A stretch of DNA of 64,000 nt. Origin: Henricia sp. BOLD:AAB3569. Taxonomy: Eukaryota > Echinodermata > Asteroidea > Spinulosida > Echinasteridae. This document shows, in pieces, positions 23,437 through 33,080 of this stretch. Position 1 is the stretch's first letter. Each line of letters starts with the position of its first letter. The stretch is from assembly GCA_037783545.1 (NCBI GenBank), contig JBBELK010000808.1, forward strand, positions 186,001 through 250,000, written 5' to 3'. Under the pieces are notes generated by a model. That model was not told the DNA's origin and made no database searches. It was given only the letters and a program-made list of their open reading frames with translations. A program made the position numbers and the translations under genes.

Positions 23437-24022
23437 AACTGGATGCCAACTAGTCCAGAACTGGATATAAACTGCTCCAGAACTGGATATATGAACTGGT
23501 CTGGAACTGGATACCAACTGGTCCGGAACTGGATATGAATTGGCCTGGAACTGGGTATGAATTGGTACAGAACTGGATATGAACTGGTACAACTGGATAC
23601 CAACTGGTCCACAACTGGAAATGAACTGCTCCAACTGGATACCAACTGCTCCAACTGGATGCCAACTGGTCCAGAACTGGATATGAACTAGTCCAACTGG
23701 ACCAGTTCATATCCAGTTCTGGACCATCAGGTATCCAGTTGGACCAGTTTATAACCAATTCTTGACCAGGTCATACCCAATTCTGGACCTACTGTTGATA
23801 TCCAGTTCTGGAGCAGTTGCTATCCAGTTCTGCACCAGTTGATATCCAGTTCTGGAGCAGTTGCTATCCAGTTCTGGAGCAGTTGCTATCCAGTTCTGGA
23901 GCAGTTGCTATCCAGTTCTGCACCAGTTGATAGCCAGTTTCTGGACCAGTTGGTATCCAGTTCTGGACCAGTTGGTATCTAGTTATGGACCAGTTGGTAT
24001 CCAATTTCTGGACCAGTTGGTA
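23437..24022. repeat. AACTGG minisatellite, right block with orientation switch
   Basis: Plus-oriented units continue from the left block to about 23694, then the array flips: from 23699 the units read CCAGTTCTGGACCAGTT, the reverse complement. The flip point is a near-perfect palindrome. The array ends at the L2-like insertion. Confidence 0.92.
23668..23725. repeat. Palindrome at the array flip point
   Basis: 27-base arms (23668-23694 and 23699-23725) with a single mismatch and a 4-base spacer AACT. It marks the symmetry centre of the minisatellite. Confidence 0.92.
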
Positions 24023-25260
24023 TAATAATAATAGGGAGGTTTCGGCGTGCACGGTTAGTAATTGGTGCCTTCGACACCATAGACCACAATGTCCTTCTCA
24101 GTAGACTACAACATAGATTCAAGATTCAAGGCACAGCACTTGCTTGGTTTAAGTCATACCTACAGCATCGGTTACAAGCTGTCCGTGTTTTAGGGATTCA
24201 ATCTGACAATACTAATCTTGTCTGTGGTGTTCCACAAGGCTCAGTCCTTGGGCCTCTTTTGTTCACACTTTACACATCTCCTTTAGGACAGATTGCGCGG
24301 CTCCATGGAATTCAGCATCACTTCTACGCAGACGACACACAATTATACGCAACATTTTCTCCTAGTATCCCTGGTGATGACACAAACACGCAGGAAAAGT
24401 TAGAAATCTGTATTCGTGACATTCAACACTGGATGGCTGCAAACTTTCTTAAATTTAATGCGCACAAAACCCAGGTACTTTTAATTTGTTCTAAACAACT
24501 GAAAAACCAAATCAACTTGTCTGATATTCATATAGGTGATGTCCGGGTTACAGCTTGCACCGAAGCACGTAATCTTGGTGTCCTCTTTGACAGCATCATG
24601 AACTTCAATCAACATGTTTCCTCTGTCTGTCAATCCTCCTACATGCATCTTCGTCGCATTGCAGCTGTCAGGACGCTCATAACGTCGTCTGCTGCTGAAC
24701 AGATCATACATGCCTTCATTTCATCTAGGCTTGACTTCTGTAATAGTTTACTCATGGGTCTTCCACGAAGTACACTGAAATGTCTCCAATCTGTACAGAA
24801 TTCTGCCGCTCGATTACTCACACGCTCAAGGATTTCAGATCACATAACTCCCATTCTGCTCAAACTTCATTGGCTACCCATTAGGTACAGGATTCAATTT
24901 AAAGTTGCATTGTTGACATTTAAAGCCCTTCATGGATATGCACCATCTTACATTCAAGACTTGCTACAAGTCCGCACAGTGAGACCGAGTCTCAGGTCAA
25001 CAGGTAACACGCTCTATGTCCCCAGAACCCGTCTGGTAACCTATGGGGATAGGGCATTCTCTAGTTATGCACCCCGTCTTTGGAATTCTTTGCCAGATGA
25101 GCTCAGAGCCACACGTGATCTTTCTGTCTTTAAACGTCATTTAAAGACATTTCTTTTTCACCAGGCTTTTCACAACAATTACTGACTTTCTTTCTTGACC
25201 TGGCGCCTTTGAATGGCCTCCAGATATTGTGCGCCTAATAAGTGCTTTGCTATTATTATT
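24023..25260 (+). mobile_element. L2/CR1-like LINE, 5'-truncated
   Basis: Starts abruptly after the minisatellite (next to a TAATAATAATAG stretch) and ends in (ATT)n at about 25248-25260. A microsatellite 3' tail is common in the L2/CR1 group. Only the second half of the RT and the C-terminal region remain. Confidence 0.75.
24061..25185 (+). pseudogene. L2/CR1-like reverse transcriptase, C-terminal two thirds
   Basis: One open frame of about 374 codons without a proper start. RT motifs in order: GAFDTIDHNVLLSRL (first Asp), GVPQGSVLGPLLFTLY, HFYADDTQLYATF (the YADD box), NAHKTQVLL. The C-terminal extension has SRLDFCNSLLMGLP, LHWLPIRYRIQFK, and APRLWNSLPDELR, strings typical of this LINE group. 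TGA at 25183. The frame is intact here, so the insertion is probably younger than many neighbours, but the N-terminus and endonuclease are absent, so it cannot move by itself. Confidence 0.88.
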
Positions 25261-25414
25261 ATTAATTATACGATTACGATTAGCCAAACTTCAAAATCTG
25301 TACCTTTTGCTGTCCGAAAACTACACTGAAAAGATTTCTGTACGTACGATGATGCAACATTCACTAAACGTTGTCATTTTGCCTAACCGTGCGCGACCGA
25401 AACCTCACTTATAA
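25261..25414. other. Short unassigned spacer
   Basis: About 150 bases between the LINE tail and the SINE. It may be LINE 3' sequence or older flank. Confidence 0.3.
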
Positions 25415-25677
25415 TAGCAGGTTTTTATATAGCGCCATTTCATATGGATCATGGTGCTGTTGCCATTATTACCGCTGCCGTCAGGAAATCACCAGACGCA
25501 GAACCATTTTGCTTCAACAAGGCCGGCAGCCTGGCCAAGGCGCACAACTGTATCAGCAGTTAAATTGTGGCATTCCCCCTAACAGCTCCTCAAACACGTT
25601 GGCACAAGTGGAGCTCGAACCCATAACCCTCCGATTATGAGCACGGCTGTGTACCCACTATGCCACACGTGCTCGCA
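25415..25677 (-). mobile_element. tRNA-headed SINE, family A, copy 1
   Basis: On the minus strand the B-box-like sequence GGGTTCGAGCTCC lies near the head and the body contains AACGTGTT, GGGGGAATGCCACAATTTAA and GGCAACAGCACC. The same body occurs on the plus strand at 34.2 kb. The tail reaches into TATATAAAAACC at 25417-25430. Confidence 0.8.
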
Positions 25678-25777
25678 GTTGGACGAGTTTATATCTAGTT
25701 CTGGACCAGTTGCTATCCAGTTCATTTCCAGTTAATTGGACCATGTCAAATCTAGGACTGCGGTTGGTATAGACCAT
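25678..25777. repeat. AACTGG minisatellite remnant
   Basis: A few inverse-oriented units (CTAGTTCTGGACCAGTTGC, CCAGTT) remain beside the right arm. The following GGACTGCGGTTGG mirrors CCAACCGCAGTCC at 19613 in the left arm, confirming the symmetry. Confidence 0.8.
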
Positions 25778-25912
25778 AACTAATAGCTGCCATCTTGTGA
25801 GGCACCTTTTGTTACTTAAACTGTTCAACAATGTAAACACAAAATGTGCAACCATGCATGTCCTCAAGGAACAAAGAAACTACCCCACAATTGACGGCTA
25901 TAGTGGAACAGT
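25778..25912. repeat. Dispersed repeat shared with 42.95-43.08 kb
   Basis: GTGCAACCATGCATGTCC then AAGGAACAAAGAAACT and CCCCAC recur at about 43010-43055. This segment is absent from the left arm, so it looks like an insertion into the right arm. Confidence 0.7.
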
Positions 25913-26302
25913 TGAACTGGTTTCAACGGGAATTTTCACCTGGAATTTACCATGATGACCCTACCCGCAACACTTGATTTTGACCTCAAACCACGAAAAT
26001 GTCCGTATTTAATTCCCCATACCAGAAAACCCCCAAATAGTGGTATTACATGTCACTTCAGCCCTAACAATTGAAAATATGTTATTAAATATGGCGGTGG
26101 AGGCCAATTTGAAAATTGCTCCATAGCTACTAGCCGCACAAACTCAGGAAGTCTACCTGAATGATTTTTCAAGCTAGGGTGTCAAGTAGCTAAAATCAGT
26201 TGTCAAAAATTTTTGCGCTCTGATTGTACACAAGGTTACAGGCTAGCGCCTGGACTAATGATTTTAAGTGTAATTTAGTGTTTATTTTTTCATATTTTTC
26301 GC
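25913..26302 (-). repeat. Right inverted arm of the 7-kb unit
   Basis: Reverse complement of the left arm, with about 75 extra bases near 26150-26215 that the left copy lacks. Confidence 0.85.
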
Positions 26303-27127
26303 GTTTTCGGGTATTTGTCGTGTTCATAAATCCTGACAATAACCATCTTAATCAGTTCCTTGGTCCCACATTACCCTGGAAAATGGGTTTATTTGTCTTT
26401 CTGTTGTGTCTACTTCAAAAGTTATGTCGATAACCAAAATCCAAGATGGCCGCCAAGATGGCCACTAAGATGGCCGCCAAAAGAACCCCATGGGACAATA
26501 TCTAAATTTGGGAACATCAAAATTCAAGTACTAGACACCTAGCAGAATGAAAAAAGTAAGTTAGAAAAATACATCATGGGGGTGCATGGGAACCCTATCT
26601 TCCTCCCCTATACTAAGTGTATAACTGCACATTTACACATTTTTTTATGTGGCGCTAAACCTGACGCGACTTGCCTGGAAATTCAGACTGCCTTTCACAA
26701 AATTAACTTTAAAAAGAAGGCCACTGGCACTCATCGTGTTATGAATTTTAGAATGATAATGCAGGTTATACCTGTCCAAAAAAATCCATGCGTGCTGCTC
26801 TCGCATCATCAATGGATATAATTATAGTTTCCGTATCACATATAAAGAAAACGCACAAAGTGATGACGTCAAAAACCACATCGACAGTATGTGACTGCAA
26901 ATATTTTCATTTGACAATGGAAATTTAAAAATGCTACTTTCTTTGAAATTTCTTACGTATGGTTGTACATTTGGCTTTGCTGCCAGATAGTGGGGTCCGA
27001 TTCACCTTTTGTGAAAAAGACAAATCGGGCCTGATTCAATTTTCGAACCCAAATACAGATCCGACAGTTTGAGTGCCCTTTATTTGTGAGGCAGCATATG
27101 TGTCACTGTCAGTGGTGACAGGAATGG
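26303..27127. other. Unassigned DNA
   Basis: AAGATGGCCGCCAAGATGG occurs with two further GATGGCC copies at 26440-26480, a short tandem motif. No gene is supported. Confidence 0.4.
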
Positions 27128-27171
27128 GTGAGGTCACAATTCGGTGTGTGTTACGTGTTAGTGTTAGTGTT

Positions 27172-27193
27172 ACAGATCTGTTAACAGATCTGT
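27172..27193. repeat. 22-bp perfect palindrome
   Basis: ACAGATCTGTT joined to AACAGATCTGT reads the same on both strands. The same core recurs at about 27742-27763. Confidence 0.95.
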
Positions 27194-27213
27194 TATCTTA
27201 ATCAGAATTGTGA

Positions 27214-27247
27214 CCTCAGAACAAACGCCGCGGCGTTTGTTCTGAGG
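27214..27247. repeat. 34-bp perfect palindrome
   Basis: Half-site CCTCAGAACAAACGCCG followed immediately by its reverse complement, with no spacer. It contains a SacII site (CCGCGG) at the centre. Confidence 0.95.
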
Positions 27248-27255
27248 CGTTTGTT

Positions 27256-27283
27256 CTGTTAACACGGCGCGCCGTGTTAACAG
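27256..27283. repeat. 28-bp perfect palindrome
   Basis: Half-site CTGTTAACACGGCG followed by its reverse complement without spacer. The centre is GGCGCGCC. It starts eight bases after the 34-bp palindrome ends. Confidence 0.95.
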
Positions 27284-28435
27284 GACGTGTTAAAAGTCAT
27301 GCACAGAACCGCAAATTGCAGCAAATGAGGGCGCAATCCCGTGTTGCGTGTTAGTGTTAGTGTGACAGATCTGTTAACACCACGTTAACTCGAGTTAACA
27401 TCGAGTTAAATCGGCGTCTCGGGAAACCGTGTTTGTGTTAGTGTAACAGATTTGTTGACTCGGCATCTTGGGAAATGTCAAGTCGGTAGGGTTCTGCACG
27501 CGACTTTCAGCACTAATTACACACACAGAATTGTGACCTCCGGTCCGTGTTACACGAGCTTAACCACTAGTGATTGAGAATTGCAAAACCTTTACGGAGC
27601 CAAAGAAAATTCTCAATTGTGGGTAGAATGCAAGATCCAGCACATTTATAAGTCGTTTTGAAAAATGAAAATCAATTTATTGAAAATCACGAAAGTTCTA
27701 AATTAATCGAATAACACCACACACTTCGTTCAGATTAACTTAACAGATCTGTTAACAGATCTGTTACACTAACACGATCTGTAACGTGAGGTGTTGAACT
27801 AACATGAGCTGTAACACTAACACGTCCTAAACACCATGTTAACATCGAGTTAACACGGGGTTTGCCCTGAGGCCACAATTCTGATTAAGTTAACAGATAT
27901 GTTACACTAACACGCAACCCAGAGTTGTGACTTTGCCCTATGTACAGTGCAGAGAATTAACATGATTTCCGTATTTGCTATACGTCGGCATTAAGTTAGA
28001 CATTTGGTCAACATGACGTCACTTTAACGTCAATATTTGACGTCAATAAGGTGTCATATATAACGTCGGTAAGACGTCATATAAAGGTTATCACATTACG
28101 TCAGTACGGCGTCGACATACTGCGTCGGATTAACGTGGGTTTATGGACAAAAATGTACGTCATGCTTGCGTCGCTATTCTGACGGCAACCGGACGTTAAT
28201 GGCAACATGTGGGTACACGACGTGTTAAAGACGTCTTTTTTCAGTCGTTTTCGATTCGTGCGTCATAAAGTGGTCGTGACCAGATTTACCGTGTAAAAAG
28301 GCTAATTTGCTTCAGTTTTGGCAGTTGTTTTGATTTTTGTTAATGGGTTGTTGCTTGATAATAGGCAAATTGGCAATTGTTGGGGATGAACAAACTGAAA
28401 GTGGCGAGTAATTAAAATTAAATTTTGTATTCGGT

Positions 28436-28581
28436 TAGTATGTGTGTGCCAACCATGGGTTACAGGGTGCAGGTCTTTGTGGAGCATAAATAGAAGTCGC
28501 GCATAAATTAGTATGTGTGTGCCAACCATGGGTTACAGGGTGCAGGTCTTTGTGGAGCATAAATAGAAGTCGCGCATAAAT
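28436..28581. repeat. Exact tandem duplication, 2 x 73 bp
   Basis: Units 28436-28508 and 28509-28581 appear identical over all 73 bases (start TAGTATGTGTGTGCC, end GTCGCGCATAAAT). Identity implies a recent event or an assembly artefact. Confidence 0.95.
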
Positions 28582-28660
28582 ATAATGTATGAGTAGTGTA
28601 TAAGTAATGTATGAGTATCGATGAATATGTATAAGTAATATATGAGTAATGTATGGGGCG
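28582..28660. repeat. Degenerate GTATGAGTAAT short repeat
   Basis: Several copies of GTATGAGTAAT or GTATAAGTAAT follow directly on the 73-bp duplication. Confidence 0.7.
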
Positions 28661-28957
28661 TCAGGAAAAGACGTCTTTTGGTCTTGCATACGACCCCACA
28701 AAGACGTTAATAAGACGTCAATAAGACGTCAATAATTTACGTCTGCCGTTAAGCCAGCATTGAATTGGCATTGAATTGACGTGGAAATAAGGTTGGGAAT
28801 TGAGCGATATGACGTTTGTCCAACGTTAACGCCAACTTATAAACAACGTTGTGCCAACGTTATTCGGAAGTGCAACTTTACGTTGGAACAACGTTATTTT
28901 CTAACGTTGGTCCAACGTTTCTTCTTCAATTACTGACGTTGATCCAACGTTGGGCTA

Positions 28958-29604
28958 AAGGCCCGGTCACACAGCACTCCACGTCTAAATCACGTACAAA
29001 AAGTTATGAAAATCTGGTGGACGTGGTCGTAAGTGGTAATTTTTGGTAAATTTTGGCTTGGCCGTGCTTTGTACGGGTATGGCCGTCGGCGGCTGTTCTA
29101 CTGCTAAAGCACTGCCTAAGCACAGCCTAAGCACAGCTAACCACTTCCAGCCACGTGTAAGGTTAAAAATAGGTTCGAAAAATCCACTTGTCAGTGATAA
29201 GCCGCAAAACACACGCTATTTCCCTTGATACCAACGCGTAACACCCGTCCGATGACCGTGCTCTGCCCGTGACAGACCGCTAAACTTTCGCGTCTTACTG
29301 CGTCTCCCCAAGTTTTAATCACTGCCGGAACACGGATTATCACGTGTGTTTCACGTGTGTTGCACGTCTTTACCACGTGTGCCACCCGTGGTTGTCCGCG
29401 GGCTAAAATTTTGAGCAGTTCAAAACTTTTTGCCGCGTCCGACGCCGTTCCGATTTCTCCCCGCGTCCTGCTACGTCTATAAATCGACTGTAGCTCGTCT
29501 TAAACTCGACATCAACGCGAACAACATCGTCTGCTTCACGGGAGACCACTTTTGGACGGGTTTTGGCCGTGATTAAGCCGTAAAGCGCTGTGTGACCGGG
29601 CCTT
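28958..29604. mobile_element. 647-bp TIR element nested in the 2.5-kb element
   Basis: Perfect 18-bp inverted ends AAGGCCCGGTCACACAGC. The interior carries CACGTGT motifs and no gene. The flanks CTA/TTAA are compatible with a TA or TTAA target, but the duplication is not clean. Confidence 0.85.
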
Positions 29605-29660
29605 AACGTAAGCTTGCTGTCTGGGACGTACACGTAACACACACAGAATTGTGACCTCAC

Positions 29661-30018
29661 TCAATGTGTAGTGTTAATTCAAACAATGTCGGCACACTTG
29701 GTCGTGTACTCACCTCCCACCGTGGACGTCCCATTGTTTCTCTTTTGTTTGGACTTAGTTTTTTTAGCGACTGCTCTCATTTGTTTTGTACACGATTACA
29801 AATCGCGGACGTCCTTGGCAATCGCCGACCCTATTGTTCCTATTGTTAAACGTCCCCCATTTGAATACAGAAACCCGCACAAGTATACATGATCCGCACA
29901 ATGCTAAATCAGCATGGATAATTCTAGTCCGACTGCCTCTGACGCTCACAGGCTTTCAGAAACGAATCTTGACATTAGCAAGCCGCCTAATGCTATGTGA
30001 ACGTCAGACTTAGGGATC
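29661..30018. other. Unassigned DNA
   Basis: No supported gene; frames overlap on both strands. Confidence 0.4.
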
Positions 30019-30352
30019 GACCGTATTATCTAAATACCATTTTGGATGACAACCATGCGATTTATTTCACTTTTCAGAAACCTCACTACCGTTAACTTAT
30101 AACCAATGTATTCTTGGATTTACTGGGAACATTACACTAATTTACTGGGAACATTACACTACTCACAATAAGTTAGGGATATTGGTATGTTTTGAGGTGT
30201 GGTTCAATTTTTGGGAGATTTAATTTTTCAAATGACTGTTTGCACTTAATTTCAGTTTCTGTGACTATTTACGAACACAACAAACACTCCAGGTATCTCT
30301 TCACACATTATTATCATCTTCAAATTGCATATTTTCAGATGTGCCCTCATAA

Positions 30353-31660
30353 TTAGAAAACGACAATTTCAGTAACGGGTATTTCAGTAAGTGCATTCCA
30401 CTCCTCCTCAAGCGCTACACGCAGTTCTGCAAAGTCACGTGGTGGATGAGCGCGTTCATCCAGGCGGCGCTTCAGTTGATCACAGACGTGCTCTATCGGG
30501 TTGAGATCGGGGGACATGGCTGACCACTCCATATGTAGCCTTGACCAAGGCGTTAGGCTTGTCTTCCAGACGGCCGCTGAAGATAAAACTGAACAAAGCG
30601 CTTACGAGCTACGGAATATGTTGCACGTATTGGCTCACAACGCGCCGCGCTACGACTGTGCACACACGTACGTACATGTATCGGTATACGGTCCTAAACC
30701 CAACAGCCTTGATGGTTCTGCATTCAGCCAGCGAAACTCATTACAGTAATAGGGAAACCACCCCAGCGTGAGCTGATATTTCATTGGTCGACGCACGCCA
30801 GGCTATGTTTGAAAAACGCTATGATCTGCGATCCCCAGTTTGTTCATCCATGGAGCTATCCGAGGCAGTATTAAGAGCTCCTACAAATCATTCAGGAAAG
30901 CTGTCATATTACGACCGTTGTCCCCCACAAGTGTAATCAAATACGTAAACGGACAAGTACAATAAATGCTACGAACCCGAGAATATTTGTTGTTTTCGTC
31001 CATCGATCATGCCACGGTTCTCGTAACATAAGGACGCCATCACATGCATAATGCATGCTTCGCGGCATTACGTGCTACTCATGAAGCTCTTGATTGGTTG
31101 AAGACAAATGTTAAATATTCATACCTTGCATACCCGCATATCCAAAGCCCGCCCATTTTCGGCCAAAACCGAAAATATAAAGAAACACATTAAACCCGGA
31201 AGTGACAGACTCTACAAGGCTGTCTATCGAGCTAGGCCAGGCCGTACGCAGCTAGTACGCAGTATGTATTGCCGTACGGGTTTACTACGGAAGTCGCTAT
31301 CTCAAAGTGGCTCGTTTTGATGCCATGTGCATGCAGTTTGCATGCGCTAGACTAAATATTCCCTTGTACAGCAAAAAAACCTGCAGACGGCCTTGGACAA
31401 GGCTACTCCATATGAGGCACTCCAATTTCGTTGAGGCGATCTCAGACTATTCTTGCACGATATGGAGGCGCATTGTCATCCATGAAGACGAAGTCCGGGG
31501 CGTGTTCCCGATACTGAGGGATGATGATGGGGTCTATACGCAAAGGCATGGAGCTGCGTATTTCGTGGCACGAAATTGGCGCGCGCACATTGCTGACGAG
31601 CCTCTGCCTTTAAGAGCATACAAAAAAGCAATGTGAATTTTGAAAACAAAGCTAGCAAAG
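30353..31660 (-). pseudogene. Tc1-like transposase C-terminal part, interrupted
   Basis: On the minus strand 31660-31415 gives EARQQCARANFV and the region of the second Asp; after the 870-bp insertion, 30526-30353 gives EWSAMSPDLNPIEHVCDQL, DERAHPPRDFAELRVALEE and a TAA stop at 30353-30355. Homologous to the plus-strand copy at 32.6 kb. Frameshifts are present besides the insertion. Confidence 0.82.
30536..31405. mobile_element. 870-bp non-autonomous element with 9-bp target duplication
   Basis: CTCCATATG flanks both sides (30527-30535 and 31406-31414). Ends TAGCCTTGACCAAGGC and GCCTTGGACAAGGCTA are inverted copies. A 9-bp duplication fits Mutator-like elements, but other superfamilies are possible. 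No transposase inside. Confidence 0.85.
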
Positions 31661-31715
31661 ATCTACAAAGAAATTTCGTTGAAATCGTCTATCCGGAAGT
31701 AAGTGGACAATTTTA

Positions 31716-32538
31716 CACTAGGCCTACTCACAATAAGTTTGGGATATCGTGGGTTGTATGCAGATATTTTATTGAGGCCGGCATGCTTTCCGCTTGAATG
31801 ATTTTGTGTATGATTAGACAATTGTATCTGCATGACAGACACACCTTGCTTTGTCATGTCTGGGGAAAGTGTTTAGTGTACACAGGTGGTGACGTGCATA
31901 CTGCAGACGATCACGTCGATGCCGTGCTGTCAAGAGACTCACCTGCAACAGTCGTCTAGCATTCAACCCGACGGTGACGAAGTCGGTTGCGGATGGTCTG
32001 TCGGGACACCCTGGTGTCTCTTATCTCGCAAACGTGATTGGAGTTCGATGGCCCTTGCATCACGGTGTCTGAGGGCGTAGTTCCTGAGGCACAGGTCGTC
32101 ACACGTGGCGCTCCACTTCGGGGCCGATCGCGCATGCTACCAGTGGCTCGATGACGGCGAAATAGTCTACTGATCAAATTCCGAGACACGCCAAGTTCAC
32201 TTGTGACGTCAGACTGTGTGTTTCCAACCTCAGGTGGGCTATAGCCAGATGGTGCATTCATTGGTGAAGCTATATTCATCATATCTCACAGTATAGCCTT
32301 AAAAAACGAAGGAGTGGCCGATTGACATGACTTTTGGTTTTTCAAATTTTTGAGTTTTTCCCGGTATGACAGACGGACCGTGTACACTAAACACTTTCCC
32401 CAGACATGACAAAGCAAGGTGTGTCTGTCATGCAGATACAATTGTCTAATCATACACAAAATAATTCAAGCGGAAAGCATGCCCTCAATCAAATTTCTGC
32501 ATACAACCAACGATATCCCTAACTTATTGTGAGTAGTG
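31716..32538. mobile_element. 823-bp internally deleted Tc1-like element, long TIRs
   Basis: Bounded by TA at 31714-31715 and 32539-32540. Long inverted ends of about 165 bp start CACTA...CTCACAATAAGTTTGGG and contain ATTGTATCTGCATGACAGAC and TCTGGGGAAAGTGTTTAGTG. The same terminal sequence occurs at 30164 and in the MITE at 37.87 kb, so all belong to one family. Confidence 0.82.
31956..32282 (-). pseudogene. Tc1-like transposase N-terminal DNA-binding part
   Basis: A minus-strand frame contains VTSELGVSRNLISRLFRRH and MRDRPRSGAPRVTT, the paired HTH and GRPR-type linker of IS630/Tc1 transposases, then VSRQTIRNRLR of the second HTH. The catalytic domain is missing from this element. Confidence 0.88.
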
Positions 32539-32609
32539 TAAAATTTCCAATTACTTCCGGATGGACGATTTCAACGAAATTTGATTGTAGATCTTTGCTA
32601 GCCTTTTTT

Positions 32610-33023
32610 TCAAAATTCCCATTGCTTTTTTGTATGCTCCTAAATGCAGAGGCTCGTCAGCAATGTGCGCGCGCCAATTTCGTGCCACTAAATACGCAGC
32701 TCCATGCCTTTGCGTATAGACCCTGCACCATCATCCCTCAGTATCGGGAACACGCCCCAGACTTCGTCTTCATGGATGACAATATGCGCCTCCATATCGT
32801 GCAAGAATAGTCTGAGATCGCCTCAACGAAGTTAGAGTGCCTCATTATGGAGTGGTCAGCCATGTCCCCCGATCTCAACCTGATAGAGCACGTCTGTGAT
32901 CAACTGAAGCGCCGCCTGGATGAACGCGCTCATCCACCACGTGACCTTGCAGAACTGCGTGTAGCGCTTGAGGAGTGGAATGCTCTTATTGAAATACCCG
33001 TTACTGAAATTGTCATTTTCTAA
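32610..33023 (+). pseudogene. Tc1-like transposase C-terminal part, opposite orientation
   Basis: Plus-strand EARQQCARANFV, DFVFMDDNMRLHIV (second Asp block), TAG at 32806-32808, then EWSAMSPDLNLIEHVCDQL, RDLAELRVALEEWNA and TAA at 33021-33023. Mirror image of the copy at 30.35-31.66 kb. The first catalytic Asp region is absent. Confidence 0.85.
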
Positions 33024-33080
33024 TTATGAGGGTACATCTGAAAATATGCAATTTAAAGATGATAATAATGTGTGAAGAGA

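Larger units (their letters stand above)
19286..26302. mobile_element. 7-kb inverted-repeat unit with minisatellite arms
   Basis: Left arm 19286-19615 and right arm 25913-26302 are inverted copies, sharing AGTCCAGGCGCTAGCCTG, GCTAGTAGCTA, GTGACATGTAATACCACTAT and CCCAAATAGTGGTATTACAT on the other strand, and GGTTTGAGGTCAAAATCAAG. Inside each arm follows an AACTGG minisatellite in opposite orientation. The layout resembles foldback transposons (Drosophila FB, sea urchin TU), in which inverted repeats contain tandem repeats; that analogy is inference. Later insertions (RTE, L2-like LINE, SINE) fill the middle. No transposase of its own is seen. Confidence 0.7.
27128..29660. mobile_element. 2.5-kb TIR element
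   Basis: The 30-base ends 27128-27157 (GTGAGGTCACAATTC...GTTACGTG) and 29631-29660 are inverted copies with one mismatch. Extra copies of the end motif lie inside (about 27205, 27530 and 27870), so shorter derivatives or nested insertions are likely. The interior has no transposase but is dense in GTTAAC, GACGTC and AACGTT motifs. No target duplication was found. Confidence 0.75.

Noticed and set aside
19616-24022. Open frames of 60-137 codons in the AACTGG arrays
   Set aside because: They repeat ISSSGPVHIQF or ELDMNWSNWI in register with the minisatellite and occur on both strands, so they are translation of the repeat.
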